From assembly GCF_004362825.1 (NCBI RefSeq), contig NZ_SNXZ01000005.1, positions 248,001-312,000 on the forward strand: a stretch of 64,000 bases of DNA, in the 5' to 3' direction. Below the pieces are notes generated by a model. The model saw only the letters and a list, made by a program, of their open reading frames with translations, was not told where the DNA came from and did no database searches. Below, piece by piece: positions 63,781 to 64,000 of this stretch. Each line of letters begins with the position of its first letter. The first letter of the stretch is position 1. The DNA comes from Labedaea rhizosphaerae. Its GTDB lineage: Bacteria; Actinomycetota; Actinomycetes; Mycobacteriales; Pseudonocardiaceae. The translations under genes and the position numbers were made by a program.

Positions 63781-64000
63781 GCAGGCCGGTCACGTTGTTC
63801 ACCGGGCAGTGGGCGGACATGCCGTTCGAAGAGGTGTGCAAGCTCGCTGCGCAATGGGGCTACGACGGGTTGGAGGTCGCCTGCTCCGGTGACCACTTCG
63901 ACGTCCACCGCGCGGTGACCGAGTCCGACTACGTGCCGGACAAGCTCGCGCAGCTGGAGCGGCACGGGCTGAGGGTGTGGACGATCTCGAACCACCTGGT
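63777..64000 (+). CDS. Sugar phosphate isomerase/epimerase (TIM barrel), truncated by window edge
   Basis: First 74 codons only. [42 protein letters not shown] is the usual opening of xylose isomerase-like TIM-barrel proteins (IolE/IolI and related). ATG 63777 overlaps the oxidoreductase stop (ATGA). It continues beyond 64000. Confidence 0.8.
   Translation, partial: [74 protein letters not shown]

Overview
The window is very GC-rich, gene-dense actinobacterial chromosomal DNA. Third codon positions are almost all G or C, GTG starts are common, and neighbouring genes often overlap by ATGA or GTGA. A complete ESX/type VII secretion locus, a single-chain acyl-CoA carboxylase of about 1,820 residues, ROK regulators and two-component systems point to a filamentous actinomycete. 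Pseudonocardiaceae (Amycolatopsis, Lentzea or Saccharothrix-like) is my inference. I see no tRNA, rRNA, insertion sequence, prophage or CRISPR array.

Layout. 1-1287 is the N-terminal part of an XRE-NACHT STAND ATPase. 1333-9437 holds two molybdenum hydroxylase operons. The first resembles PaoABC/YagTSR aldehyde oxidoreductase, with a divergent TetR gene and paired palindromic operators. The second resembles the form II CO-dehydrogenase family (order L-S-M). A 22-bp-period repeat array separates them. 9479-12090 encodes a response regulator, a histidine kinase and a GerMN-like lipoprotein. Next come a VanY-type peptidase, the carboxylase, a cyclase-like/TPR protein, a lytic transglycosylase, an S9 peptidase, small membrane and DUF952-like proteins, a Fur regulator and an NlpC/P60 protein (12241-25885). 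26008-33037 holds an orphan ESX-substrate-like protein, an MFS exporter, a GGDEF protein, a GH64-like glucanase, and a TetR gene divergent from a BBE-type flavin oxidase.

33005-55972 is the ESX locus, in four blocks: eccD, a YbaB-like protein, two WXG-like proteins and an EspC-like protein (minus strand); eccC, two WXG100-type proteins, a PPE-like protein, a lytic transglycosylase, an M15 peptidase and EspC-like proteins (plus); mycosin, two two-component systems and eccB (minus); eccE, two unknown proteins and a lipoprotein (plus). Three aspects stand out. A 20-21 bp motif recurs upstream of eccC, the esx pair, the divergent EspC-like gene and the orphan substrate 10 kb away. The mycosin appears to have lost its catalytic His, Ser and oxyanion Asn. 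Two cell-wall hydrolases carry an EspC-like secretion module, so the machine may deliver its own peptidoglycan-remodelling enzymes.

55997-64000 is a carbohydrate operon: two ROK regulators, then a ribose/xylose-type ABC importer (ATPase, permease, Tat-lipoprotein binding protein), a Gfo/Idh/MocA dehydrogenase and a TIM-barrel isomerase cut by the window edge. A 611-bp gap between the ROK genes holds a second 22-bp array and a hairpin element of about 120 bp.
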